Notes: generated by a model not told the origin, from the sequence alone. A DNA stretch of 64,000 nucleotides from Phycisphaerae bacterium (GCA_002716385.1 PBAX01000025.1:1-64000), one strand, 5' to 3'; positions 46,467 through 55,108 are shown, counted from the stretch's first letter. Numbers and translations: made by a program.

Positions 46467-46569
46467 GGACGAACGCCAGGATCAGGAGCACGATGCAGGC
46501 GATGATGAAGAGCCCGACGACGATGACTGCCGCACGGCCAAGTTTCTGATCTGGATTCTTCATGCCCAT
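46459..46569 (-). CDS. 36-residue single-helix membrane protein (candidate)
   Basis: A short frame reads MGMKNPDQKLGR followed by AAVIVVGLFIIACIVLLILA and FVLN, then TAG. A charged N-terminus and one membrane helix of about 22 residues give a typical small-membrane-protein profile. A weak AGGT lies upstream of the ATG at 46569; ATG 46563 is an alternative. It sits in the otherwise empty space between the convergent kynurenine operons, downstream of kynB, and overlaps the end of the dehydrogenase gene by 8 bases. Coding status rests on the clean hydrophobic pattern and an in-frame stop, with no comparison possible here. Confidence 0.5.
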   Translation of the reverse strand: MGMKNPDQKLGRAAVIVVGLFIIACIVLLILAFVLN

Positions 46570-46616
46570 GCCATGAGCATACCTCGAAGAGACCGCGTGG
46601 CCAGTGCCGAATGCAT

Positions 46617-47255
46617 CTATCCACCGGGTTGGCCCGGAAGTGATCGAAGAATGGCTCTCACGGGCGATCCGTCAAAGCCCATGAGCTTCAACGGAAGTGC
46701 GATCAACTCGTAGTAGCCTGCCGGAACCTTCTGCAGCTGAAGGGTTTCGAGAATTCGAACCTCGTTTCTCAAACAGGCGTTGTGACTCAGGAGCTCCTTG
46801 CATTGGCACAGATCGACACTGGGCGTGTCGACGCCGATCGTGATCATGCCATGTTGAGCAAGATGATCGATGAGCGAAGGATCTGGTGCCGCGAAGTCCT
46901 CGTTGAAGATGTTCGGGTCGGGATAGGTGCCGCTGCACAGCAGTATGCGTGGAGCAAGCATCTCGAAATCGGGTGGCAATGAATCGATTCCATACCGCTC
47001 CCCCTTCGAAGCCTTGACATGAACGACCTGGCAGGGCCCGATGAAGTGCTCGAGCGGTTGTTCTCCGATTCCATCTTCACCAGCCGCATAGTGATTGATC
47101 CCGTCCGCATGCGAGCCCAGATGCACGGTGGCCCTGAGGGTGCTGAGATTCACGCTGTCTCCCGAATCGATTTTCAGGAGAAGCTCTCTGGACATGGCGG
47201 TATCGCCGGGCCAGACGGCCAGTTGCTCTGTGATTGGTGGGCTCAGGTCGTACAT
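46617..47255 (-). CDS. kynB: Kynurenine formamidase (cyclase family)
   Basis: 212 residues of the metal-dependent cyclase/KynB family. It hydrolyses N-formylkynurenine, the product of tryptophan dioxygenase, to kynurenine and formate. The metal motif HxGxHxD reads HLGSHAD (His45, His49, Asp51), with WPGDT upstream and GVDTPSVD in the second half, both usual for KynB. It is the last gene of the minus-strand kynurenine operon, 1 bp after the MFS gene, so co-transcription is clear. Location in the tryptophan dioxygenase operon supports this over other cyclase-family activities. Confidence 0.92.
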   Translation of the reverse strand: MYDLSPPITEQLAVWPGDTAMSRELLLKIDSGDSVNLSTLRATVHLGSHADGINHYAAGEDGIGEQPLEHFIGPCQVVHVKASKGERYGIDSLPPDFEMLAPRILLCSGTYPDPNIFNEDFAAPDPSLIDHLAQHGMITIGVDTPSVDLCQCKELLSHNACLRNEVRILETLQLQKVPAGYYELIALPLKLMGFDGSPVRAILRSLPGQPGG

Positions 47256-47256
47256 G

Positions 47257-48444
47257 TCAGCTCCTGCTGTTGATTCCCTTGGGAATGGTAACCATGAACG
47301 CGAGGATCATCGAAACCGCGAAGCAGCCGGCAGCCATCCAGAAGCCGGCCAGATAGCCCCATCCGACATGGATCATGTAGCCCATGGCGAATGCGCCGCC
47401 GGCCATGCTGATGTTGAAGAGAATGGTCAGCCTGCTCCACCACTTGATGTGCCCCGCGGGCCCCGCCAACATCAGCACTCGATGCGTGACGGTTGATGCA
47501 TACCCCATCTGCGCGATACCGAGGACGAATCCGGAGGCGACAGCCATCCATACGCCATTCGTGAGCAGGATCATCAATGCGGCGGACAGGCCGATGCCCA
47601 TGCAGAGAATGAGCGAGATGTAGCGGCCCAGCCATCGGCCCACCAGTCCTCCCATGATCGGTCCGCCGAGCATGACGCCGGCACCGTAGATCGCATAGAC
47701 CATCATGCTGAAGCTCAGTGGCTGCTTGAGCACGACATGGATGTACGCAGCCAGGTAGATCGAGTGCGGAACGATGGCGGCTGCTGCGAAGAGATAGGTG
47801 ATGCCAAGCAGGATCAGGCGTCCCCGATAGATGGGATGATGATCTGTGGAAGCGGCTCCGGAATTCCGGCCAGATCGAGTCTTGAGTCCCGGCCAGGCGA
47901 CGACCAGGCAGACCAGTGTCAAGGCGGCTGTATACAGCCAGCCCATGGTCGGATCCTCGCCTGCGACGGAAGGAAGCGTCAGACTCAGGATGATGACACC
48001 CAGTCCACTACCGGCGAAGACGATGCTGATGAGTTTGCCACGTTGCTTGTCGGGGATGCCCTGGGCGACCAGTGCCGGTGTGAGGATCATGCCGCCGGCA
48101 GCCGTGAGCCCAGCCATGAAGCGACAGCCGGCCAGCCACCATGGACCGAAGTCGATGGCCGATAGACCGACGCTGATGAAGCCTATGAGCAATGCGGCTC
48201 GGCATACGACTCCTCCGCTGAAGCGTTTCGCGAACCAGGCGCAGAGGAAGGCGCCGATGAAGTTGCCGATGAAATTGACCGTGCCCAGATAGCCGACCTG
48301 GGAGCTGGATAGCCAGTCTTGGTCGATCATCGCAGGGACCAGGGGCGAATAGGCGTATCGCACGAGTCCTATCGACGCAAGCATGCCGAGCATGCAGGCG
48401 AACACTCGATACCAGGTTCGGTCACTCAGTTGTGTCATGGACAT
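47257..48444 (-). CDS. MFS transporter (YbfB/YjiJ-like), kynurenine operon
   Basis: 395 residues with about 12 membrane helices. N-terminal half: WYRVFACMLGMLASIGLVRYAYSPLVPAMI, typical of the YbfB/YjiJ (MFS_4) group. Helices 4-5 hold RFMAGLTAAGGMILTPALV and the GSGLGVIILS stretch. It probably carries tryptophan, kynurenine or a related aromatic acid, judged from the operon alone. The start at ATG 48444 overlaps the end of the next MFS gene by 23 bases; ATG 48438 is an alternative. A paralogue lies immediately upstream in the operon. Confidence 0.85.
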   Translation of the reverse strand: MSMTQLSDRTWYRVFACMLGMLASIGLVRYAYSPLVPAMIDQDWLSSSQVGYLGTVNFIGNFIGAFLCAWFAKRFSGGVVCRAALLIGFISVGLSAIDFGPWWLAGCRFMAGLTAAGGMILTPALVAQGIPDKQRGKLISIVFAGSGLGVIILSLTLPSVAGEDPTMGWLYTAALTLVCLVVAWPGLKTRSGRNSGAASTDHHPIYRGRLILLGITYLFAAAAIVPHSIYLAAYIHVVLKQPLSFSMMVYAIYGAGVMLGGPIMGGLVGRWLGRYISLILCMGIGLSAALMILLTNGVWMAVASGFVLGIAQMGYASTVTHRVLMLAGPAGHIKWWSRLTILFNISMAGGAFAMGYMIHVGWGYLAGFWMAAGCFAVSMILAFMVTIPKGINSRS

Positions 48445-49627
48445 GGACCGTTACGGGAACAGGCAGCTTCATGAAAATAGAGATGATCAGCGAAACGGCG
48501 AAGGTGATCGCGACAATCGTGAACAATTCCCCGTAATCCAGCCCAATTGACATGAGTGCCCCTGAGATGAATGCGCCGAGTGTAAATGTTATGGAAGTCA
48601 CTATCTTCATGATCTTGAGCCATATCGCTTCAGCGGCAGGCCCGGCAATTTCAAGAACGTTGTATGTCTTGAGTGCACTTGTGCCAGAGAAGGAGATTGC
48701 CATCAGCAAGCTTGCGGCCAAGCAGACCCAGAGTGTGCTGCTCAGGATAATCGCCACTGTGGAGGCCAGCCCGATGGCAATGGCGAGGACGAAGCTGACG
48801 TATCGGCCGAAGATCCTGACCAGAAGGTAGTCGCAGGTGATTCCGCCGATGGTCATTCCGATTCCTATCACCGCGTAATAGGCCGAGCTTGATTCCGCCG
48901 GAACCTTGAATAGATCGGATATGTAGGCGGCGAAGTAGATGTAGAAGGGAGCGGAGGCGAAGGTGATAAGCCCGTAGCAGACACTCAGGAGAATCAGCTG
49001 CTTTCGATGGTGGGAATGTGCATGTTTCAATTTCGGGAATTCAGGCGCCCCCGCTCGGCTATGCAGGCCTGGCCAGGCGATCATGATGCAGACTGCGGTG
49101 AGAATCGTGGCCAGGATCCAGCCGTTGGCCGGTGAGCTCACGAGATCGACGAATGGCATTGGCAGCAAGATGCTGATGATGATGAGCCCGAATCCGCTTC
49201 CAAATCCAACAAGGCCGATCAGGGCTCCTCTCGCGCTTCCCCTCACTCCCTGGGTGATGAGCGAAGTGATGGCTATTGACGAGGCTGCGGTGGAGACACC
49301 GGAGAGGAATCGCAGGGCACCAAGCCATATTGGGCCGTAGTCGATCGCCGAAAGGCCAAGGCTTGCCAGGCCGATCAAGAGAAAGAGTCGGGCGGAAAAT
49401 CCAAGACTGCGCCTTCTCGCGATGGCCGTGCTCGCGAATGCCCCAATGAACAATCCAATGGATGCGGCGGCTGAGATGTACCCAGCCTGGGATTTGCTGA
49501 TCCATTCATGCTTCAGCATCGATGGAAGAAGGGGACCAAACAGCCCCACCATGATGCCTGTGCCTGAAAACATCGCCAGAATGCAGGCCATCGCCCGAAA
49601 CCAGATTCGCTCGCTCAGTCTGGTCAC
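48422..49627 (-). CDS. MFS transporter (YbfB/YjiJ-like), paralogue in kynurenine operon
   Basis: 401 residues, 12-helix MFS. Its N-terminus (WFRAMACILAMFSGTGIMVGLFGPLLPSML) and internal motifs (RFLSGVSTAASSIAI, GFGSGFGLIIIS) align by eye with the neighbouring MFS protein, so the pair likely arose by tandem duplication and then diverged. Sequence use in the two differs enough to suggest different substrates or directions. It is placed 1 bp downstream of the tryptophan dioxygenase gene. A His-rich cytoplasmic loop (KLKHAHSHHRKQ) is present in this copy and absent from the other. Confidence 0.85.
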   Translation of the reverse strand: MTRLSERIWFRAMACILAMFSGTGIMVGLFGPLLPSMLKHEWISKSQAGYISAAASIGLFIGAFASTAIARRRSLGFSARLFLLIGLASLGLSAIDYGPIWLGALRFLSGVSTAASSIAITSLITQGVRGSARGALIGLVGFGSGFGLIIISILLPMPFVDLVSSPANGWILATILTAVCIMIAWPGLHSRAGAPEFPKLKHAHSHHRKQLILLSVCYGLITFASAPFYIYFAAYISDLFKVPAESSSAYYAVIGIGMTIGGITCDYLLVRIFGRYVSFVLAIAIGLASTVAIILSSTLWVCLAASLLMAISFSGTSALKTYNVLEIAGPAAEAIWLKIMKIVTSITFTLGAFISGALMSIGLDYGELFTIVAITFAVSLIISIFMKLPVPVTVHVHDTTE

Positions 49628-49628
49628 G

Positions 49629-50426
49629 CTAGAACCTGTGGCGGATGGCCCAGAGATCCGGGAATACGGGTTCGAAGAGCGTGCTCTCGAGATACTTCAC
49701 GCCGGGCGAACCGCCCGTTCCATGCTTCCCGCCGATGGTTCGTCGCACGAGCTGCACATGGCGATATCGCCACTCCTGGAGCCCTTCATCGATATCGAGC
49801 ATGAGTTCGAAGAGGTTGACCATCTCGGGCGATTCCTGCGAAAGCTTCACCAGTAGATCCTGAACACACTCGTTGGGCTCATATCGCTGCGCAATGTCGC
49901 GGTCGAGCACCTCTGACGGGAACTCACCGCCTCGACTGGCCAGGAAGGAATGGAAGTCGTCGATGAGGGATGGCTGCTTCAATCGTTCCATGGCGACATC
50001 CCGGCCATGCATTCCCTCCGGCATGTACTTGAGCACCTCTTCACGCTTGAGTCCGAGCCTGAATTCGATTTCCCTGAACTGCATGGACTGGAATCCGGAT
50101 GCGGTGTCCAGACGATCCCTGAACGAGACGAAGGACTCCGGAGTCATGGTCTCGAGGATGTCGACTTGTCCGACGATGGTCTTGAGGATCATCCGGACTC
50201 GCTTCAGCAGGTTGTAGACGCCCCACAGATCGCCTTCGCGAAAACGGGCGCCGGCAAGATCGAGTTCATGCAGCATCTGCTTGAACCAGAGCTCATGTAC
50301 CTGATGGATGATGATGAACAGTGTCTCATCATGCTCCGGCGGGTTCGAGCGTGGCTGCTGGATATCTAGGAGCTGGTCGATATGCAGATAGCTTGCGTAG
50401 GTGAGTTGTTCTGTCTTGGGTGGCAT
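49629..50426 (-). CDS. kynA: Tryptophan 2,3-dioxygenase
   Basis: 265 residues. Haem dioxygenase opening the indole ring of L-tryptophan to N-formylkynurenine. Family sequence throughout: LTYASYLHIDQLL, FIIIHQVHELWFKQMLHEL, SGFQSMQFREIEF, and the C-terminal EWRYRHVQLVRRTIGGKHGTGGSPGVKYL with the proximal haem ligand His223. The length is that of bacterial enzymes. Fourth gene of the minus-strand operon, 19 bp after the monooxygenase gene. Confidence 0.96.
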   Translation of the reverse strand: MPPKTEQLTYASYLHIDQLLDIQQPRSNPPEHDETLFIIIHQVHELWFKQMLHELDLAGARFREGDLWGVYNLLKRVRMILKTIVGQVDILETMTPESFVSFRDRLDTASGFQSMQFREIEFRLGLKREEVLKYMPEGMHGRDVAMERLKQPSLIDDFHSFLASRGGEFPSEVLDRDIAQRYEPNECVQDLLVKLSQESPEMVNLFELMLDIDEGLQEWRYRHVQLVRRTIGGKHGTGGSPGVKYLESTLFEPVFPDLWAIRHRF

Positions 50427-50445
50427 GGATGGAACCTACTAACTC

Positions 50446-51798
50446 TCAGACTATGATGCCTCCAAGAAAGCCGACCATGAGCAGGATGACGGCCAGCACG
50501 ACCAATGGGACGGTCCTGACAAGTTGTCTTCGGCGTTCCTGGCGACGGGTGATGTCGCTGTATGGAGTGGTTGAGAAGGAAACGAGGTTGTACACGGGCT
50601 GGACGTAGGCAGGCATGACCCGATGCAGCCGGCGTTCCAGCTTCTGGACAAGGCGGAACATGGTCGAATTGACCTTGTCCCTCATGATGAGGAAGTTCTC
50701 CATGCTCAGTTGGGCGATGGCGTCGCCGTTGGGCTTCTGCTCCCGGCTGAATTCCCGTATGGCCTGCTTGATGTCACGCCCGTGCTTCCTGAGATGCTTC
50801 TGGAGAACCAGGCAATCCTGGAAGGCGGCATTCATCCCCTGCCCGTAGAACGGGACGATGGCATGGGCCGCGTCGCCGAGGAGGACGGCGTGATCTCCGC
50901 AGTACCAGCGATCGCATGAGATCGTGACGAGATTGCCCACGGGGTTCTCCCGACAGTCCTCGACCAGAGTAGGCATGAGATCGACGGCATCCGGGTAGAT
51001 GTCTCTGATGAATTCGGTCGGATCATCGGCCGAATCGAGCGACTGGAAGCTCGTGCCTTCACCTTCGCGTGGCCAGAAGAGCGTGCAGGTGAAGCTCTTG
51101 TCCGTATTGGGCAGCGCGATCATCATTGAGGCGCCACGAGGCCAGATGTGAAGCGCATCGGGATCGATCGCGTACTCCCCGGATGGTGTCGGTGGTATCA
51201 CCAGTTCCTTGTAGCCATGGGATATGAAGGACTGGCTGAAACCGAACCCCCCCTTGTCGGACGATCTCTGCATCGCGCTGCGAATCGCGGAATACGCGCC
51301 ATCGGCGCCGACGATGAGATCGGCCTTGATGGTCCGTGTCTCGTTGTCGTGAGCATGTTGGACAGTGACCTCTCCGGACTGGAAGTCGACATCCACGATC
51401 GGTTCCTCGAAATGCAGGGTGACATGCTCATGTTTCGCGGCCTGCTCGAGCAGCCGGAGGTTCAGGTCGCCTCGTGAAACGGAGTTGATGGCCTCGGCGG
51501 GGTCTGAGCTGTACGGATGAAAGCTCTCCTGCCCTTCGGCGGAATGAAGAATCCGTCCCTTCATCGGAATGGCCATCGTCTCCATGACGTGCTCACGCAG
51601 TCCGATCCTCTCAAGCGCCTCGAGGCCGCGGTTGGACAGCGCCAGATTGATCGAACGGCCACCGAGGAATCCACGGCGGCGTGGATCGGAACGACGTTCG
51701 TAGACCGAGACCCGATGGCCATCCTGGGCCAGAAGACTCGCGAGCAGACTCCCGGCAAGCCCAGCACCTCCGATGACGACATGGAGTCCTTCGCTCAT
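50446..51798 (-). CDS. kmo: Kynurenine 3-monooxygenase
   Basis: 450 residues. FAD-dependent hydroxylase converting kynurenine to 3-hydroxykynurenine with NADPH and O2. N-terminal FAD motif GGAGLAGSLLASLL, then FLGGRSINLALSNRGLEAL, GADGAYSAIR (DG motif), and the GDAAHAIVPFYGQGMNAAFQDC motif. A C-terminal hydrophobic helix (residues ~427-449) suggests membrane attachment, as in eukaryotic KMO. Its start overlaps the kynureninase stop by 4 bases (ATGA), implying translational coupling. Confidence 0.95.
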   Translation of the reverse strand: MSEGLHVVIGGAGLAGSLLASLLAQDGHRVSVYERRSDPRRRGFLGGRSINLALSNRGLEALERIGLREHVMETMAIPMKGRILHSAEGQESFHPYSSDPAEAINSVSRGDLNLRLLEQAAKHEHVTLHFEEPIVDVDFQSGEVTVQHAHDNETRTIKADLIVGADGAYSAIRSAMQRSSDKGGFGFSQSFISHGYKELVIPPTPSGEYAIDPDALHIWPRGASMMIALPNTDKSFTCTLFWPREGEGTSFQSLDSADDPTEFIRDIYPDAVDLMPTLVEDCRENPVGNLVTISCDRWYCGDHAVLLGDAAHAIVPFYGQGMNAAFQDCLVLQKHLRKHGRDIKQAIREFSREQKPNGDAIAQLSMENFLIMRDKVNSTMFRLVQKLERRLHRVMPAYVQPVYNLVSFSTTPYSDITRRQERRRQLVRTVPLVVLAVILLMVGFLGGIIV

Positions 51799-53090
51799 GG
51801 ATCAGGAGTTCCGAATCGGTCGCCCATGAGCATCGCGAACTTCCAGCAGTCATGGAAACTGTTGTACATCGGTGTCGGGGCGATTCTGACAACGTTGGGA
51901 GGCCGGAAGTCGGCGACGACGCCGCACTCCTCGATGGTGGCGAAGGCCTCGGTCGCATCACCGTCGACCACTATCGAGAGCTGGCATCCGTGCTCGTCGT
52001 CAGCGTCGGGGGTGATGATCCGATATCGACGTCCCGGCCTCGATTCGAGCATCGAGCGGAGATAGCCGGTGAGTCTCAATGAGCGTTCACGAAGTGCTGC
52101 CATGCCGACCCCGTCGAAGAGTTCGAGGGATGCTCGCAAGGGTGCCATGGCGAGTATCGGCGGATTGCTCATCTGCCAGGACTCGACATTGGAGACCGGC
52201 ACGAATTGATCCTGAAGATGCATCTGGAAGCGAGTGTCCGGATCATTGCCCCACCAGCCTGCGAGCCTTGGGATATCCGGATTGGAAGCATGACGCTCAT
52301 GCACATAGGCTCCAGCGATCGCACCCGGCGACGCATTGAGATATTTGTAGGAGCACCAGGCGGCGAAATCGACCTCCCAATCGTGAAGATTGAGGATGAT
52401 GTTGCCGGCCGCATGGGCGAGATCGAATCCGACCATGGCCCCTGCCCGATGACCGGCTTCGGTGATGGCGGGCATGTCGAGAACCTGGCCGGTCAGGAAG
52501 TTCAGTCCGCCCATCATCACGGTGGCGATCTCATCACCATGCGACTCGATCGTCTCGATGATGTCGGATGTCCTGAGTGTCTCCTCTCCGTCTCGTGGCC
52601 CCACTTCCATTATCACGTCATCAGGGTCGAGGCCGCGGGCCTTCACGTGGCTCTGCAGGCAGTAGATGTCCGAGGGAAACGCCGGGGATTCCATGAGGAT
52701 TCGTCGTCTCTGGCCCTCTGGTCGGTAGAAGCTGGTCAGCAGCAGATGGAGATTCACCGTCAGGGAGTTCATCATGACCACTTCGCCTGATCGGGCGCCG
52801 ACAAGGCGGGCCCCCGTCTCTCGGAAATGCTCGTGATAGGGATACCAGGGAGCGGATCCATTCCGGTGTCCATGGACACCACGGGCGGCCCAGCTGGTCA
52901 TCACTTCATTCACATGATCCACGGCCCTTCGAGGTTGAAGCCCGAGGGAGTTTCCGCAGAAGTACAGGACGGGTTCGCCATTCGGGCCAGCGGGAATGCT
53001 GAACTCCTCTCTCAGCGAGGAGAGCGGATCGGCCTGATCGAGTGCGATGGCGGACGCTTCATCCTGTGACACGTCATCAAGCATCGTCAT
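51795..53090 (-). CDS. kynU: Kynureninase
   Basis: 431 residues. PLP enzyme splitting 3-hydroxykynurenine to 3-hydroxyanthranilate and alanine. Key sequence: YFCGNSLGLQPR, NSLTVNLH, VGFDLAHAAGN, and the PLP Lys249 in WCSYKYLN, plus GWWGND. ATG 53090 is supported by GAGG about 6 bases upstream; an ATG 6 bases further on is possible. It overlaps the ACMSD gene end by 14 bases and the monooxygenase start by 4, so all three are coupled. Confidence 0.95.
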   Translation of the reverse strand: MTMLDDVSQDEASAIALDQADPLSSLREEFSIPAGPNGEPVLYFCGNSLGLQPRRAVDHVNEVMTSWAARGVHGHRNGSAPWYPYHEHFRETGARLVGARSGEVVMMNSLTVNLHLLLTSFYRPEGQRRRILMESPAFPSDIYCLQSHVKARGLDPDDVIMEVGPRDGEETLRTSDIIETIESHGDEIATVMMGGLNFLTGQVLDMPAITEAGHRAGAMVGFDLAHAAGNIILNLHDWEVDFAAWCSYKYLNASPGAIAGAYVHERHASNPDIPRLAGWWGNDPDTRFQMHLQDQFVPVSNVESWQMSNPPILAMAPLRASLELFDGVGMAALRERSLRLTGYLRSMLESRPGRRYRIITPDADDEHGCQLSIVVDGDATEAFATIEECGVVADFRPPNVVRIAPTPMYNSFHDCWKFAMLMGDRFGTPDP

Positions 53091-54120
53091 GGACAACCTC
53101 TTTGGTGTCGGCAAGGAAGGTGGACGCGTTCAGACCGAGGAACTCGAGTGCGGTTCCCGAGAGGATTCGATCTCTTGTACGCGGGTCGAGAGACATGGAT
53201 TCGATCAGCTGTCCGGGGACGGCTTCTCCCAGAGGGAACGGGTAGTCGCTGCCGAGCGCAACGCGATCGGCTCCCATCACCTCGATGAGGAGCTGGAGAG
53301 TGTCGGCATCGTGAACAAGTGAATCGACATAGCAGCGACGAAGCAGTTCCCTGGGCGAGACCTTCGAGTCGATGCCGCACAGATCGGGACGGACATCGAA
53401 TCCGTGTTGTATCCGACCGATCGTGAATGGAGTCGATCCTCCGCCATGGGCAAAGGCGATCCTGAGCCCCTCGAGTTTCTCGAGCACGCCACCCATCATG
53501 AGCGAGGCCATGGCCGTCGCGGTTTCCGCAGGCATGCCCACCAGCCAGGGAAGCCAGTACTTGGGATGGCGGTCCTTGCCGAGCATCTCCCATGGATGGA
53601 CGAATATGGAGGCATCGAGATCGCGAGCGGCTTCGAGCACCGCGACCACGCCTGGATCGTCGAGGTTGGCTCCGTTGATGTTCGTACCGATCTGTATGCC
53701 GGGCATACCGAGCTCCTTGACGCACCGCTCGAGTTCCCTGATCGCCAGATCAGGAGACTGCATGGGAACGTTTCCCAGTCCCACGAATCGGGTGGGATAG
53801 GTCGAGACCACGCCGGCCATGTGGTCGTTGAGAAGCATGGAGAGGTCCAAGGCGTGCTCGGGCTCGGCCCAGTAGGTGAACATGATCGGCACGGTGGAGA
53901 GGACCTGGACGCGGACGCCTGCCTGGTCGCAATCCGACAGTCGAACCACTGGATCCCAGCTATTCGACTCGATCTCGCGAAAAAAATTATCACCGACCAT
54001 CATCTTGGCTGAGCATGATTGCTGGTGCTCCAGACGGACCCAGTCGCCGCATCCGTAGCGTTCAGCCAGATCCGGCCACTTCTCGGGAAGTATGTGTGTA
54101 TGGAGGTCTATCTTGAGCAC
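53077..54120 (-). CDS. 2-amino-3-carboxymuconate-6-semialdehyde decarboxylase (ACMSD)
   Basis: 347 residues, amidohydrolase-like decarboxylase with zinc. It diverts aminocarboxymuconate semialdehyde away from quinolinate to 2-aminomuconate semialdehyde. Sequence runs close to human ACMSD: KIDLHTHILPEKWPDL (metal His7 and His9), STVPIMFTYWAEPE, VPMQSPDLAIRELERCVKELG, HPWEM, KYWLPWLVGMPAET, FAHGGG and GSDYPFPLGE. I start it at GTG 54120 because the family N-terminus begins exactly there; an open extension upstream to 54279 is unconserved. First gene of the minus-strand kynurenine operon. Confidence 0.95.
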   Translation of the reverse strand: MLKIDLHTHILPEKWPDLAERYGCGDWVRLEHQQSCSAKMMVGDNFFREIESNSWDPVVRLSDCDQAGVRVQVLSTVPIMFTYWAEPEHALDLSMLLNDHMAGVVSTYPTRFVGLGNVPMQSPDLAIRELERCVKELGMPGIQIGTNINGANLDDPGVVAVLEAARDLDASIFVHPWEMLGKDRHPKYWLPWLVGMPAETATAMASLMMGGVLEKLEGLRIAFAHGGGSTPFTIGRIQHGFDVRPDLCGIDSKVSPRELLRRCYVDSLVHDADTLQLLIEVMGADRVALGSDYPFPLGEAVPGQLIESMSLDPRTRDRILSGTALEFLGLNASTFLADTKEVVHDDA

Positions 54121-54310
54121 GACGTTGATTCTACCGAGGACCCTGCAGCGGCTCATCCAGCCACGGCCCGGCGGATCTCCCGAATGGACATGGAAGATGC
54201 CGCCGTGCTCAAAAACCCGCTCAAACAGGGTGAAAATCCACTTTTCAGGACAATTGAAGGCTCCGAAGGGATATCTCAAATCCGCTTGGCGCGGTACACT
54301 TTCCGCCTTG

Positions 54311-54399
54311 GGACAGGTGACCGAGCGGCTGAAGGTACCGGTTTGCTAAACCGGCGTAGGGTGCAAACTCTACCGCGGGTTCGAATCCCGCCCTGTCCG
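54311..54399 (+). tRNA. tRNA-Ser (anticodon GCT)
   Basis: 89-base cloverleaf with a long variable arm, as expected for serine. Acceptor GGACAGG/CCTGTCC, discriminator G, anticodon stem CCGGT with its 3' partner ACCGG around loop TTGCTAA (anticodon GCT), and T arm CGGG-TTCGAAT-CCCG. A TACACT at 54295-54300 is a possible -10 box. CCA is not encoded. A strong terminator follows 11 bases later. Confidence 0.97.
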
Positions 54400-54410
54400 C
54401 TTCCGAGGAA

Positions 54411-54446
54411 AACTGCTCGCACTTCAGGGTGCGGGCAGTTTTTTTT
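54411..54446 (+). terminator. Rho-independent terminator of tRNA-Ser
   Basis: 12-bp stem with one G-U pair (54411-54422 with 54429-54440), 6-base loop, then a run of T to 54446. Confidence 0.92.
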
Positions 54447-54645
54447 AAAGTTATCGAGCCTTTTCGAAACCGCACCATTGAAATGCCGGCCTGCAAAAAA
54501 CCCTGTATTTCTAGGCAATTCGGCTTGCACACAAGCCCATTACATGAGTACCTTCCCGTCATCAAAGGTGGAACGTCCACCAACAATTGGTTGCTCCGAC
54601 GGCTACCGGGAGTCGGTAGTTAGGCGAGGAGGAAAGGATTCTCAA

Positions 54646-55008
54646 ATGGCCAAGAAAAAGACCACTCGTAAAAAGACCACCAAGAAGAAGGCATCATCCA
54701 CCGAGATGAAGCCACGTACCAAGACCGAGATCTTTGGAAGCATCTCCGAGGACACAGGGCTCACCCGCAAGGAAGTCGCCTCCGTCTTCGAGTCAATGTC
54801 TTCCCTGATCAAGAAGGACATTGGTCGTCGCGGACCAGGCACCTTCACCGTTCCTGGACTTCTCAAGATTCGCAAGCACCGCAAGCCCGCGACTAAGCGA
54901 CGCTTCGGCAAGAACCCCTTCACCGGTGAAGAGCAGTGGTTCGCCGCCAAGCCTGCCAAGAATGTCGTGAAGTTCACGGCACTCAAGGGCCTCAAGGAGA
55001 TGGTCTGA
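54646..55008 (+). CDS. HU/IHF-type DNA-binding protein with Lys-rich N-terminal tail
   Basis: 120 residues. The first ~25 are almost all Lys, Thr and Arg (MAKKKTTRKKTTKKKASS). They are followed by a HU core: TKTEIFGSISEDTGLTRKEVASVFESM, GPGTFTVPGLLKI, and a beta-arm region KPATKRRFGKNPFTGEE. Histone-like tails fused to HU are known in some bacteria, including planctomycetes, and likely add nonspecific DNA or RNA binding. ATG 54646 has GAGGAGGAAAGGA upstream. The leader (54447-54645) contains two or three small hairpins. A strong terminator lies 33 bases past the stop, so the gene is monocistronic. Confidence 0.93.
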   Translation: MAKKKTTRKKTTKKKASSTEMKPRTKTEIFGSISEDTGLTRKEVASVFESMSSLIKKDIGRRGPGTFTVPGLLKIRKHRKPATKRRFGKNPFTGEEQWFAAKPAKNVVKFTALKGLKEMV

Positions 55009-55040
55009 TCTCCCAGACTTCTCCGTGTAATGACTTTCCT

Positions 55041-55080
55041 GAACCGAGGTCGCCCATGAGGGCGGCCTCGGTTCTTTTTT
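55041..55080 (+). terminator. Rho-independent terminator of HU-type gene
   Basis: 15-bp stem with one G-U pair (55041-55055 with 55060-55074), 4-base ATGA loop, then TTTTTT. Confidence 0.95.
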
Positions 55081-55108
55081 GCGACACGTGCTCTGCTAGT
55101 CTGACGTC

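Noticed and set aside
54121..54279. Upstream extension of the ACMSD reading frame
   Set aside because: The conserved ACMSD N-terminus (KIDLHTHILPEKW) begins at GTG 54120. The extra 53 residues look non-coding and run toward the tRNA-Ser promoter.
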